The notes below the pieces were generated by a model. The model was given only the letters and a program-made list of their open reading frames with translations. It did not search any database and had not been told where the DNA came from. A stretch of 9,205 nucleotides of DNA from an uncultured Sulfurovum sp. (GTDB taxonomy: Bacteria; Campylobacterota; Campylobacteria; Campylobacterales; Sulfurovaceae): the NCBI GenBank assembly GCA_947313765.1, contig CAMZNQ010000245.1, forward strand, positions 1-9,205, in the 5' to 3' direction. The position numbers and the translations under genes were made by a program. Shown one piece after another: positions 1 to 7,036 of this stretch. The number at the start of each line of letters is the position of its first letter. Position 1 is the first letter of the stretch.

Positions 1-795
1 CAGCTCTACTGGCTGAAAGTCTATAGAATTCCAGAAGGTAGCAGAACAGCTAAAGGTAAAGCAGTTGTAAACTTAATTAACTTAAAGCAAGATGAGAAGA
101 TTATGTCTATTATTCCAACAACTGATTTTGATGTAAATAAAGGATTAGTATTTTTTACTAAAAATGGTATTGTAAAGAGAACAAATCTAAAAGAGTATTC
201 AAATATTAGAACCAATGGTGTAAAAGCTATCAATTTAGATGAAGATGATGCTATTGTTACAGCAAAAATTGTAATGCCAGATACCAAATGGCTCTTTGTT
301 GTAACTAAAAAAGGTCAATGTATTCGTTTTAAAGTAGAAGATGCTAGAGAGATTGGAAGAACATCAAGAGGTGTAACAGCCATTAAATTTAAGATAGAGG
401 ATGATTATGTTTGTGGTGGAATTACTATTGACAATGAAGAGTCTGAATTATTGATGCTTAGTGAAAAGGGTATTGGTAAACGAACAACAGCTTCAGAGTA
501 TCGTGAACAGAGTCGAGCAGGAAAAGGGGTAATCTCTATGAAACTTAGTAAAAAGACAGGTGATGTAGTAGGGGTTGTACTTGTAGAAGAGGATAAAGAC
601 ATGATGTGTTTAACCTCTATTGGGAAGATGATTCGAGTTGATATGCAAACCATACGAAAAGCAGGAAGAAATACCTCTGGGGTTATTGTGGTTAATGTAG
701 ATAAAAAAGATACTGTTGTAAGTATGGCAAAGTGTCCAAAAGAGGAGAGTGACAACCCTGATATTGTTAATGATGATATTTTGGATACCAATTAA
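1..795 (+). CDS. gyrA: DNA gyrase subunit A, C-terminal part (5' end outside window)
   Basis: This is the last 264 residues of the gyrase A subunit, which with GyrB introduces negative supercoils using ATP. The frame is open from base 1, so the start lies to the left. It opens with LYWLKVYRIPEGSRTAKGKA, matching the second blade of the GyrA beta-pinwheel (E. coli has a similar KVYQLPE segment). Four more blade repeats follow, each with a Lys/Gly turn and a 'GV-x-(A/S/V)' strand: around residues 56-80, 104-128, 155-178 and 204-228. This DNA-wrapping domain binds and bends the transported segment. The catalytic tyrosine and the GyrA box are upstream and not visible. The end is a short acidic tail (EESDNPDIVNDDILDTN), as in other GyrA proteins. 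I saw no frameshift. Identification is secure because the blade sequence is highly conserved; ParC would normally lack this many regular blades. Confidence 0.96.
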   Translation, partial: QLYWLKVYRIPEGSRTAKGKAVVNLINLKQDEKIMSIIPTTDFDVNKGLVFFTKNGIVKRTNLKEYSNIRTNGVKAINLDEDDAIVTAKIVMPDTKWLFVVTKKGQCIRFKVEDAREIGRTSRGVTAIKFKIEDDYVCGGITIDNEESELLMLSEKGIGKRTTASEYREQSRAGKGVISMKLSKKTGDVVGVVLVEEDKDMMCLTSIGKMIRVDMQTIRKAGRNTSGVIVVNVDKKDTVVSMAKCPKEESDNPDIVNDDILDTN

Positions 796-806
796 GAGTA
801 GCTTTC

Positions 807-835
807 TAGAGTGTGAAATAAATATTCATACTCTA
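807..835 (+). terminator. hairpin after gyrA, possible terminator
   Basis: Twelve bases after the gyrA stop there is an 11-bp stem (807-817 with 825-835, one G-U pair) with a 7-base loop. No U-tract follows (ACCCCC comes next), so it may be an inefficient or factor-assisted terminator or an mRNA 3'-end stabiliser. The hairpin is read directly; the termination role is inferred from its position. Confidence 0.45.
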
Positions 836-963
836 ACCCCCTCCATTTAATACTTTTCGTACATATAGAATAATATAGAACATCACATACGCTTATGTAA
901 AAATATTATGTTTTTTTTTGTTTGTATTCTTTCTTATTTATCCAAATAATAGTGTAAATTTAG

Positions 964-986
964 TTTTTTTTTAAGAAAACTATACT
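964..986 (+). promoter_or_regulatory. candidate sigma-70 promoter for the small exported protein gene
   Basis: A TATACT box at 981-986 is preceded by a run of nine T at 964-972. A T-rich stretch upstream of the -10, in place of a clear -35, is typical of Campylobacterota vegetative promoters. Transcription would start near 993, giving a leader of about 65 bases to the ATG at 1059. The rest of the 796-1058 gap is AT-rich, with a second T9 run at 911-919 and two TATAGAA copies near 864-880 that could also act as -10 boxes. I see no gene there. Confidence 0.4.
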
Positions 987-1058
987 TTGTTATTGCTATT
1001 TTATCTAATCTTTGTCATAATTGTTATAGAAAATAACACATTAAGGAGAGAAGATAAG

Positions 1059-1454
1059 ATGAAAACAGCTATTTTTACAACAATAACATTAATGACTATG
1101 GGGCTATCTGCTGGAACAAACATGACTTGTAAAAATGGGGTTTGCATTATAGACTTGTCTCATCTATCAAAAGATAAAACAATAAAAAAAGATAACCATA
1201 CTTTTAAAGTTGTTAGAAAAAATAAGATAATAAATGGAATTGAGACTATTATTCTTCCTCATGAAAAATATGTTATGACAAAAACTGAAGCTGAAAATTA
1301 TTATATAGAAGAGATTCAATTAATAATTCCTAATAATAGTGTTGATAAAAAAATTATGAAAAAGATAACTCTTCCAACCTCAGAGTTTTTTTGTGGAAAA
1401 GAACATAAGGATATTGTCTATCATAAAGAGACAGACTCTTTTGAATGTGCTTAA
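1059..1454 (+). CDS. small exported four-cysteine protein, function unknown
   Basis: This is a 131-residue protein that I cannot assign to a named family. I chose the ATG at 1059 because AAGGAG (1043-1048) sits 10 bases upstream; the earlier in-frame ATG at 987 would place an extra hydrophobic segment before a second signal-like segment and has no ribosome site. The N-terminus (MKTAIFTTITLMTMGLSAG) looks like a Sec signal peptide with likely cleavage near residue 18-20. The mature part is polar and Lys-rich, with four cysteines: C24 and C29 (TCKNGVC), C112 and C130. They are placed so that two disulfides are possible in the periplasm. There is no lipobox at the cleavage site and no CXXC or haem-binding CXXCH motif. 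It has its own promoter-like site and a downstream hairpin, so it is probably a single-gene unit between gyrA and asd. Confidence 0.75.
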   Translation: MKTAIFTTITLMTMGLSAGTNMTCKNGVCIIDLSHLSKDKTIKKDNHTFKVVRKNKIINGIETIILPHEKYVMTKTEAENYYIEEIQLIIPNNSVDKKIMKKITLPTSEFFCGKEHKDIVYHKETDSFECA

Positions 1455-1462
1455 TAATACTT

Positions 1463-1495
1463 TGTAAATTGTTTTAAAAATTGAAACAATTTACA
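1463..1495 (+). terminator. perfect 12-bp hairpin downstream of the small exported protein gene
   Basis: The arms TGTAAATTGTTT (1463-1474) and AAACAATTTACA (1484-1495) are exact reverse complements around a 9-base loop, starting 9 bases after the stop codon. No immediate U-run follows, so intrinsic termination is plausible rather than certain. The palindrome could also serve as a 3' mRNA stabiliser or a protein-binding site upstream of asd. Confidence 0.5.
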
Positions 1496-1554
1496 CCACT
1501 CCTATTTTAAACCTTATAAATTTTTTTAAAAAAGCCAATACTCACACCCCTTTT

Positions 1555-1562
1555 GTTAGAAT
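1555..1562 (+). promoter_or_regulatory. candidate extended -10 promoter for asd-yqhA-hemE
   Basis: TAGAAT (1557-1562) is preceded by TTGT, so a TG sits just upstream of the hexamer with nearly extended -10 geometry. An AT-rich T7/A6 stretch (1521-1533) lies upstream in place of a -35. Transcription would start near 1569, about 52 bases before the asd ATG. This fits promoters commonly seen in Campylobacterota; it is inferred from sequence alone. Confidence 0.45.
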
Positions 1563-1620
1563 AGCATTGATAAATTAACGTTTAAATATGTGAAATTATT
1601 TAATGATAAAGGATATATAT

Positions 1621-2652
1621 ATGAAACTATATAATATAGCTGTTGTTGGTGCAAGTGGTGCTGTGGGAGAGGAGCTTTTTAGAGTGTTAGAGGAGCAGAA
1701 CTTTCCTATTGGGAATCTATTGCCATTAGCAAGTGCAAACTCTGCTGGTAATATGATTAAATTTAATGGTAATGATTATAGAATAGAGGAGTTAACTGAA
1801 ACTGTTTTTGAAGGTCGTAATATCGACATAGCTTTCTTCTCTGCTGGTGGGAGTATCTCTGCTAAATATGCTAAATATGCTGTTGAGAGTGGAGCTGTTG
1901 TTATTGATAATACTTCACACTTTAGAATGGTAGATGCTGTTCCTTTGGTTGTTCCTGAAGTAAACCCTGAAGATATTGAGTTGTGGGAAGATACAGGTAT
2001 TATTGCCAATCCAAACTGTTCTACCATTCAGATGGTACAACTTCTTAAGCCTCTTCATGATTTGTATGGTATCAAAAGAGTTGATGTGAGTACCTATCAA
2101 GCAACATCTGGAGCAGGTAAAGCTGGAATGGAAGAGCTTGTTCGTCAAATGCAAGACTTTTTTGCCTTTAAATTGGATGAGACAAAAGTAGAGGCATTTT
2201 CCCATCAAATTGCACTAAATGTTATTCCTCATATTGATACTCCACAAGAGAATGGTTACACAAAAGAGGAGATGAAGATGGTGCTAGAGACAAATAAGAT
2301 TATGCACTCTGATTTTGCAGTAAGTGCTACTTGTGTTCGTGTACCTGTATTGCGTTCTCACTCTGAATCTATAACTATCCGATTTAAAGATGGTGTTGAT
2401 GTTTCAGTTGAAAGAGTTAGCGAAGTATTAAAAGAGTTTGAAAATGTAGTTTTAGTAGATGATTTAGAGAATAACCAATACCCAATGCCTATTACTGCAA
2501 CTGACACAGATGAGACCTATGTAGGACGAATCAGAAAAGATATTTTTGAATCAAATGTTTTACATATGTGGGGTGTTGCTGACCAAGTAAGAGTAGGGGC
2601 TGCTACAAATGCTATTCGTATTGCTCAAAAGTGGATAGAGTTGGAGGATTAA
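1621..2652 (+). CDS. asd: aspartate-semialdehyde dehydrogenase
   Basis: This 343-residue cytosolic enzyme reduces aspartyl-4-phosphate to aspartate semialdehyde with NADPH, the branch point to lysine/diaminopimelate, threonine and methionine. The N-terminal NADP-binding loop is GASGAVG (residues 10-16). The catalytic cysteine is C133 in NPNCST, YQATSGAG (159-166) lines the active site, R240 in RVPV binds substrate, and H247 in RSHSES is the acid/base histidine. All expected residues are present and the length is normal for the family. I chose ATG 1621 because AAAGGA (1608-1613) is 7 bases upstream; the in-frame ATG at 1603 lies ahead of that site and would add six residues before the canonical beta-strand. 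The stop is followed after one base by the yqhA start, so the two are probably co-transcribed and translationally coupled. Confidence 0.96.
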   Translation: MKLYNIAVVGASGAVGEELFRVLEEQNFPIGNLLPLASANSAGNMIKFNGNDYRIEELTETVFEGRNIDIAFFSAGGSISAKYAKYAVESGAVVIDNTSHFRMVDAVPLVVPEVNPEDIELWEDTGIIANPNCSTIQMVQLLKPLHDLYGIKRVDVSTYQATSGAGKAGMEELVRQMQDFFAFKLDETKVEAFSHQIALNVIPHIDTPQENGYTKEEMKMVLETNKIMHSDFAVSATCVRVPVLRSHSESITIRFKDGVDVSVERVSEVLKEFENVVLVDDLENNQYPMPITATDTDETYVGRIRKDIFESNVLHMWGVADQVRVGAATNAIRIAQKWIELED

Positions 2653-2653
2653 T

Positions 2654-3169
2654 ATGAAGTTTATTGAACATATTTTTGAAAGTCTGCTTTGGAATACTAG
2701 ATTTTTTGTACTACTTGCTGTTCTCTTTTCAATGTTAGGTGGAATAGCACTATTTATTGTCGCTTCTGTTGATATTTGGGGTGTAGTAGGAGAGGTTATC
2801 TCCACATATGTAAATCATCTACATCCTGAAAAATTTCATGAAGAGCTTGTTGGTGGACTTATTGGAGCAGTTGACCTATATCTTATGGCCGTTGTTATGT
2901 TTATTTTTGGATTTGGACTCTATGAACTCTTTATCTCTAAAATAGATGTAGCACATAAAGAGGGGGCATCTAAAATCTTACAGATAGATTCCCTTGATGA
3001 GTTAAAAGATAAACTTGGAAAAGTTATTGTAATGGTTTTAATTGTTAACTTTTTCCAAAGAGTTCTGTTTACAGATTATGAAGGTTCTTTAGATTTAATC
3101 TATTTTGCAATATCTGTTTTAGCTCTATCAATATCATTATATTTTTTACATAAAGGAGGAGACCATTAA
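2654..3169 (+). CDS. yqhA: UPF0114 / YqhA-family inner-membrane protein
   Basis: This 171-residue integral membrane protein belongs to the UPF0114 (YqhA) family, whose molecular role is not established. Four hydrophobic segments are visible at about residues 16-38, 66-95, 121-140 and 146-166. The family-like features are the N-terminal [14 protein letters not shown] and the segment [13 protein letters not shown] (86-98) at the end of the second membrane span. The length is close to that of E. coli YqhA (about 164). The start is supported by GGAGG lying in the last codons of asd; the ATG begins one base after the asd stop. Its own stop overlaps the hemE start by one base (TAATG), and an AAAGGAGGAG ribosome site sits in its last codons. 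This placement indicates co-expression with asd and hemE but gives no clear functional link. The symbol follows the family name, not proven orthology. Confidence 0.85.
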   Translation: MKFIEHIFESLLWNTRFFVLLAVLFSMLGGIALFIVASVDIWGVVGEVISTYVNHLHPEKFHEELVGGLIGAVDLYLMAVVMFIFGFGLYELFISKIDVAHKEGASKILQIDSLDELKDKLGKVIVMVLIVNFFQRVLFTDYEGSLDLIYFAISVLALSISLYFLHKGGDH

Positions 3170-4212
3170 TGAGTAAGATTTTTGTAGATGCCTGTTTAGG
3201 TAAAGAGACTCCATACACACCAGTATGGATGATGAGACAAGCAGGGCGATACCTCCCTCAATATAAAGCTGTAAGAGCCGAAGCAGGAGATTTTTTAAAT
3301 CTATGTCATGACCCTAAAAAAGCAGCTGAAGTAACCATTCAACCACTAGATATTGTAGGTGTTGATGCAGCTATTCTATTTTCAGATATTTTGGTAATTC
3401 CAGATGAGATGGGAATGGATTTAGAGTTTATTAAAGGTTTTGGTCCAAAATTTCATGACCCAATAGAGAGTCAAGAGGATTTAGATAGACTTATTAAGGG
3501 AAGAGAGGCATCAGATAGATTAACATATGTATACGATACCATTAAGCTTCTACGAACCCAGCTTGATGAACGTGGAGATGATATAGCACTTATTGGTTTT
3601 TGTGGTGCACCTTGGACTTTAGCTACCTATATGATAGAGGGGCAGGGGACTAAGACATACAATGTTTGTAAAAAGATGATGTATTCAAATCCTGAACTTT
3701 TACACAATATTCTACATGAGGTAACTCAAGTTGTAAAATACTATATGGAGAAACAGATAGAGTCTGGAATTGATGTAGTACAAATCTTTGACTCTTGGGC
3801 ATCAGCTATTGAGCCAAGTAGATATGATGAATTTTCATGGAAGTATATGGTAGAGATTTCTGATTATCTAAAATCTAAATACCCAAATACTCCAATTATA
3901 ATGTTCCCAAAGGGTATTCCATCATTTTTAGATGATGTTTACGGTAACTTTGATGTATTTGGTGTTGATTGGTCTACCCCTATGGCATTAGCAAAAGAGA
4001 AACTTGGAGATAGATATGTACTTCAAGGAAACATGGAGCCTTGTCGTCTCTACTCTAAAGAGGCAACAACTCAATGTGTTGAGTCATTAGCCGAGACTAT
4101 GAAAGATGGAAGACACATATTTAACTTAGGTCACGGAATACTACCTGATGTACCTGTTGAGAATGCTATTCACTTTGTAAAAGAGTGTAAAAGAGCTTCA
4201 AAGAGAGACTAG
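3169..4212 (+). CDS. hemE: uroporphyrinogen decarboxylase
   Basis: This 347-residue cytosolic enzyme removes four carboxyl groups from the acetate side chains of uroporphyrinogen III to give coproporphyrinogen III in haem synthesis; no cofactor is needed. The signature is complete. The N-terminal [15 protein letters not shown] holds the substrate-binding arginines R23 and R27. FSDIL contains the key aspartate D73. [16 protein letters not shown] (143-158) contains Y154. FDSWAS and GNMEP follow, and the LGHGI loop contains H322. Length and spacing match bacterial HemE closely. The ATG overlaps the yqhA stop by one base and has a very strong AAAGGAGGAG ribosome site, so it is probably the last gene of the asd-yqhA-hemE unit. 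A hairpin 9 bases after its stop supports that boundary. Confidence 0.97.
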   Translation: MSKIFVDACLGKETPYTPVWMMRQAGRYLPQYKAVRAEAGDFLNLCHDPKKAAEVTIQPLDIVGVDAAILFSDILVIPDEMGMDLEFIKGFGPKFHDPIESQEDLDRLIKGREASDRLTYVYDTIKLLRTQLDERGDDIALIGFCGAPWTLATYMIEGQGTKTYNVCKKMMYSNPELLHNILHEVTQVVKYYMEKQIESGIDVVQIFDSWASAIEPSRYDEFSWKYMVEISDYLKSKYPNTPIIMFPKGIPSFLDDVYGNFDVFGVDWSTPMALAKEKLGDRYVLQGNMEPCRLYSKEATTQCVESLAETMKDGRHIFNLGHGILPDVPVENAIHFVKECKRASKRD

Positions 4213-4221
4213 AATTTAAGT

Positions 4222-4242
4222 AGGTGTGACATAGTCACACCT
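4222..4242 (+). terminator. hairpin between convergent hemE and rhlE, likely bidirectional terminator
   Basis: AGGTGTGAC (4222-4230) and GTCACACCT (4234-4242) form a perfect 9-bp stem with a 3-base loop, the most GC-rich element in this spacer. It is followed by TATTTATA on the plus strand and by an AT-rich CTTAAATTC on the minus strand. Position between two converging genes supports use in both directions. Neither side has a strong uninterrupted U-tract. Confidence 0.65.
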
Positions 4243-4252
4243 TATTTATAAA

Positions 4253-4268
4253 GAGATACTCATATCTC
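4253..4268 (-). terminator. small hairpin downstream of rhlE, possible terminator
   Basis: GAGATA (4253-4258) and TATCTC (4263-4268) pair around a 4-base loop. Read on the minus strand it comes 19 bases after the rhlE stop and is followed by TTTATAAATA. The stem is only 6 bp, so termination is uncertain; it may act with the stronger 4222-4242 hairpin. Confidence 0.3.
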
Positions 4269-4287
4269 AATAATTTTATCCAATTAA

Positions 4288-5580
4288 TTAGCTACTTCTA
4301 TTTCTACTACGGCTTCGACTTCTATTTCTTGAATTGCTATTAGAATTATTATTATTTCGAGATTGTCCACCTCCACCACGTCGTCCTCTGCCTCTTCCTT
4401 GGCTAATGGGTTCAGCTGAAATGTTTGGGTCAACTTCAAACCCTGCTACTACCTCTTTAGGTATTTTTTGAGCAATCAGACGCTCAATCCCTCTTAAATA
4501 GTCATTTTCATCAACACAAACCAAAGAGAGTGCTACCCCCTCACGTCCTGCTCGTCCTGTTCGTCCTATTCTATGCACATAATCTTCTGGTACATTAGGA
4601 AGCTCAAAGTTTACTACATGAGGCAACATATCAATGTCAATTCCCCGTGCGGCGATGTCTGTGGCTACTAATACACGAATATGATTTTCTTTAAAACCTG
4701 CTAAAGCTTTGGTTCTAGCACCTTGGCTCTTGTTTCCATGAATGGCAGAGGATTGAATTCCATTTTGTTGAAGGTATTCACAAAGTTTATTTGCCCCATG
4801 TTTGGTTCGTGTAAAGACCAAAACTTGTTTCCACGCTCCCTCTTTAATTAGCTTAACCAATAAATCTTTTTTCTTCTTTTTGTCTACAGGGTGAACCAAC
4901 TGTGCAATACGGTCTGCTGTTTTGTTTTGGGCTGCCACTTCTACTAAGCTTGGGTTTGTCTGAAAGCCAGAAGCCAGAGCTTTAATCTCTTTTGAGAATG
5001 TTGCCGAAAAAAGTAGCGTTTGTCTTTTTTTAGGAATAAGCTTAATTACCTTTTTCATATCATGAATGAATCCCATATCTAACATTCTATCTGCTTCATC
5101 TAATACCAATACCTCAACGTGTGAAAGGTCAACATGTTTTTGAGAAGCTAAATCAAGCAATCGCCCAGGGGTTGCTACCAAAATCTCAACTCCTTGTTTT
5201 AAGGTACTAATCTGTCGGTTAATGTTTACCCCTCCAAAAACTACGGTAGCTTTGTAGGGTAAATATTTGGCATATAACTCAACATTTTCAAGAATTTGAG
5301 CTGCTAATTCACGGGTAGGAGTCAAGATTAACGTACGTACATAACGCTTTGATTTCCCTTTATGTGTTCCTCTCTCTTTATGGTTTCGTACCATACTTTC
5401 TAAAAGTGGTAAGGTAAACCCTGCTGTTTTTCCTGTTCCTGTTTGGGCGGCTGCCAAAACATCTTTGCCCTCTAAAACTAAAGGAATAGCCTTGGCTTGA
5501 ATAGGTGTGGGTGTTGTGTATCCAGCCTCTTTGATTGCTTTTAAAATAGGGTCGCTTAGACCTAGTGATGTAAATAACAT
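4288..5580 (-). CDS. rhlE: DEAD-box ATP-dependent RNA helicase, RhlE type
   Basis: This 430-residue helicase unwinds short RNA duplexes using ATP; RhlE proteins act in ribosome assembly and RNA turnover. All motifs are seen in order: Q motif (PTPIQ, 24-28), motif [10 protein letters not shown] (44-52), Ia PTRELA (88-93), Ib TPGR (137-140), II DEAD (161-164), III SAT (192-194), IV VLVFTRT (253-259), [11 protein letters not shown] (306-315) and [10 protein letters not shown] (336-343). The N-terminus [14 protein letters not shown] is characteristic of the RhlE group. The tail from residue 395 is low complexity: Gly/Arg-rich, then Asn/Ser-rich, then repeated Arg-Ser pairs. It is probably a disordered RNA-binding extension. 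AAGG lies 9-10 bases before the ATG, and a TATAAT is found about 60 bases upstream. The gene is convergent with hemE and divergent from the HsdS-like gene. Confidence 0.94.
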   Translation of the reverse strand: MLFTSLGLSDPILKAIKEAGYTTPTPIQAKAIPLVLEGKDVLAAAQTGTGKTAGFTLPLLESMVRNHKERGTHKGKSKRYVRTLILTPTRELAAQILENVELYAKYLPYKATVVFGGVNINRQISTLKQGVEILVATPGRLLDLASQKHVDLSHVEVLVLDEADRMLDMGFIHDMKKVIKLIPKKRQTLLFSATFSKEIKALASGFQTNPSLVEVAAQNKTADRIAQLVHPVDKKKKKDLLVKLIKEGAWKQVLVFTRTKHGANKLCEYLQQNGIQSSAIHGNKSQGARTKALAGFKENHIRVLVATDIAARGIDIDMLPHVVNFELPNVPEDYVHRIGRTGRAGREGVALSLVCVDENDYLRGIERLIAQKIPKEVVAGFEVDPNISAEPISQGRGRGRRGGGGQSRNNNNSNSNSRNRSRSRSRNRSS

Positions 5581-5641
5581 GTAATGATACCTTAAATGAG
5601 TAAAATGATAGGAAGTGTTTAGAAGTCCGTAATATTTTGGA

Positions 5642-5649
5642 ATTATAGC
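5642..5649 (-). promoter_or_regulatory. candidate -10 promoter for rhlE
   Basis: Read on the minus strand, GCTATAATTCC contains a consensus TATAAT (complement of 5642-5647). A transcript would start near 5635 and have a leader of about 55 bases before the rhlE ATG. I see no convincing -35 box, which is usual for this phylum. The remainder of the 5581-5941 gap is AT-rich, with palindromic motifs described separately and no supported gene. Confidence 0.5.
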
Positions 5650-5840
5650 TAAATATTTAGTTTACAGCCTTTTATTTTTTAAAATTGTTTGGAATATAGT
5701 CACGAGTTAATAGACCAAGCTAATAAAACATCTTCTGTTAAAAAATAGATTAAATATTTATAGATAATCTCTACCCATTTTTAGATATTTATTTATGTTG
5801 GACTTATTTAAAAAAATTATCATATTTTCTTTATATTTAT

Positions 5841-5881
5841 TTAATCTAAGAATATTTTCACTATACTTACTCTTAGATTAA
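5841..5881 (+). promoter_or_regulatory. 11-bp perfect inverted repeat around a TATACT box, candidate operator/promoter
   Basis: TTAATCTAAGA (5841-5851) and TCTTAGATTAA (5871-5881) are exact reverse complements separated by 19 bases. TATACT at 5862-5867 lies between them and could be the -10 of the downstream HsdS-like gene, with a start near 5874 and a leader of about 68 bases. The half-site core TAATCT/AGATTA also occurs at 5747-5752 and 5765-5770. The geometry suits a dimeric repressor covering the promoter; a simple RNA hairpin is the alternative. The repeat is seen directly, the regulatory role is inferred. Confidence 0.45.
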
Positions 5882-5941
5882 GAATTTATTAAGTCTTTGA
5901 GAAATCATTCTGTTAAATTACAAAACATAGAGAGAAAAAAC

Positions 5942-6412
5942 ATGAAAATAAAAGAAGTTGCAGAGATAATTAGAGGTGCTTATCTTATTGAAGGGAAAGC
6001 TAAAAGCAGTAAAAAAGCTTGTAAAGAGTTAACAATGCTATCATTAGAGCCAATCTCTTTTTTAGATGAGCGTAAATTTTTAAAGATAAAGTGCGAAAAT
6101 GAAGCCTCTCCTAAGCAATTAACTAAAGCAGGAGATGTTGTTGTGAGTCTATATCATCCTATGATTGCTTGTTATGTAGAGAAAGGACAAGAGGGTTATG
6201 TTGTTCCTCACTATATGGTAATTGTTAGACGAAAACCTTATGTAAAACTAGATAGTCGTTTTATTGTTCAGTTTATCAACTCAACACGTGGTAGAAGAGC
6301 ATTGGCAGAGAAATCAAAAGAGTTTGATTTTGCAACTCCAAGCTCTCTACCACTATCTACACTTTCCAATGTAGAGTTATTACAAGATATAAACCGTTTA
6401 GTTGAGCATTAA
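5942..6412 (+). CDS. solitary HsdS-like protein (single type I restriction target-recognition-type domain)
   Basis: This 156-residue protein resembles one target-recognition domain of a type I restriction-modification specificity subunit, the part that reads DNA sequence. Supporting patterns are the opening KIKEVAEIIRG, the central LTKAGDVVVSLYHPM (a 'GDV-hydrophobic' signature), the strand VVPHYMVIVRRK, then DSRFIVQFINSTRGRRAL and the final TPSSLPLSTLSNVELL, matching the usual 'P-LP-L' end of such a domain. Full HsdS has about 400 residues with two such domains plus long helices; here there is one domain with only a short helical end. No hsdM or hsdR is in the window. I chose ATG 5942 (weak GAGAG 8 bases upstream); an upstream in-frame TTG at 5897 lacks a ribosome site. 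It could be an orphan specificity half-subunit, a regulator using the same fold, or a domesticated remnant. Function is not established. Confidence 0.65.
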   Translation: MKIKEVAEIIRGAYLIEGKAKSSKKACKELTMLSLEPISFLDERKFLKIKCENEASPKQLTKAGDVVVSLYHPMIACYVEKGQEGYVVPHYMVIVRRKPYVKLDSRFIVQFINSTRGRRALAEKSKEFDFATPSSLPLSTLSNVELLQDINRLVEH

Positions 6413-6415
6413 TAT

Positions 6416-7009
6416 TTACATCTTTTCTAAAATAAAAGCTTCCATTTCATCAACAATTGGTTGGAGTTCTCTCTCCCCATTGATGACTTTAAGAAGACCA
6501 TTATTTGTATAGAACTCTTGAATTTCAGCTAGTGGGTCTGTGTATACTTTCATTCTATCATAGAATACTTCAATACTATCATCACTTCGCTCTTCTCCTG
6601 CTTTTGCTTCTGCTGCACGACCAAGAATTCTATCTTTTGCTACTTGCTCTGATACTCTTACTTCAATAACTGATGTTAGTTCAATATCATCCTCTTTTTC
6701 AACAATCTCATCAAGTGCTGTCATCTGTTCAACTGAACGTGGATAACCATCAATCAACACAGTATCTACAGGTGCTTGATTGATTGCAGATATGATTGTA
6801 TCTACAATAATGTTCAATGGTACTAATGCACCTTTAGATATGAAATCTTCAATGGTTTGACCAAGTTTTGAGCCACTTGCTACCTCTTCACGTAGCATAT
6901 CTCCTGTTGAGTAGTGAACAATCTTATCTGAATGTTTTTTAGCAATTAGACTTGCATCTGTAGTTTTTCCTGAACCAGGAGCACCTATGAGTAGAAATAG
7001 TTTTTTCAT
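6416..7009 (-). CDS. adk: adenylate kinase
   Basis: This 197-residue enzyme interconverts ATP + AMP and 2 ADP and so sets the cellular adenylate balance. The P-loop GAPGSGKTT is at residues 9-17. The AMP-binding segment HYSTGDMLREEV and the LIDGYPRS motif are present. The lid (RILGRAAEAKAGEERSDD) is the short form without zinc cysteines, and the arginines that clamp the phosphates are kept. AAGGA lies 6 bases before the ATG. The gene follows aspS with a 27-base gap and is probably expressed from the same transcript. An aspS-adk pair is also known in Campylobacter and Helicobacter, where ppa (pyrophosphatase) is found close by. Here the position after adk is taken by the convergent HsdS-like gene, whose stop is 3 bases away, with no terminator between them. 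Confidence 0.96.
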   Translation of the reverse strand: MKKLFLLIGAPGSGKTTDASLIAKKHSDKIVHYSTGDMLREEVASGSKLGQTIEDFISKGALVPLNIIVDTIISAINQAPVDTVLIDGYPRSVEQMTALDEIVEKEDDIELTSVIEVRVSEQVAKDRILGRAAEAKAGEERSDDSIEVFYDRMKVYTDPLAEIQEFYTNNGLLKVINGERELQPIVDEMEAFILEKM

Positions 7010-7036
7010 CTCTTTTCCTTTTTTAATTATTTATTT

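Noticed and set aside
405..791. long open frame antisense to gyrA
   Set aside because: A shadow of the conserved gyrA frame; the product is a Ser/Thr/Ile-rich sequence without domain features or a ribosome site. Similar antisense frames over asd and aspS were dropped for the same reason.
885..898. short ACATA/TATGT palindrome in the gyrA downstream spacer
   Set aside because: Only 5 bp; expected by chance in such AT-rich DNA.
987..1058. N-terminal extension of the small exported protein from ATG 987
   Set aside because: There is no ribosome site before 987, while AAGGAG stands before ATG 1059, which begins directly with a signal peptide. The extension also covers the likely leader RNA.
1603..1620. 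asd start at ATG 1603
   Set aside because: The ribosome site AAAGGA lies after this ATG and fits ATG 1621; the extra MIKDIY is absent from the usual family N-terminus.
5795..5881. 28-codon open frame in the rhlE/HsdS-like spacer (MLDLFKKIII...)
   Set aside because: No ribosome site, composition explained by AT-rich DNA, and it overlaps the inverted repeat and promoter-like box.
5897..5941. TTG start of the HsdS-like gene
   Set aside because: It has no ribosome site, and the ATG at 5942 gives the normal domain opening KIKEVAEIIRG.
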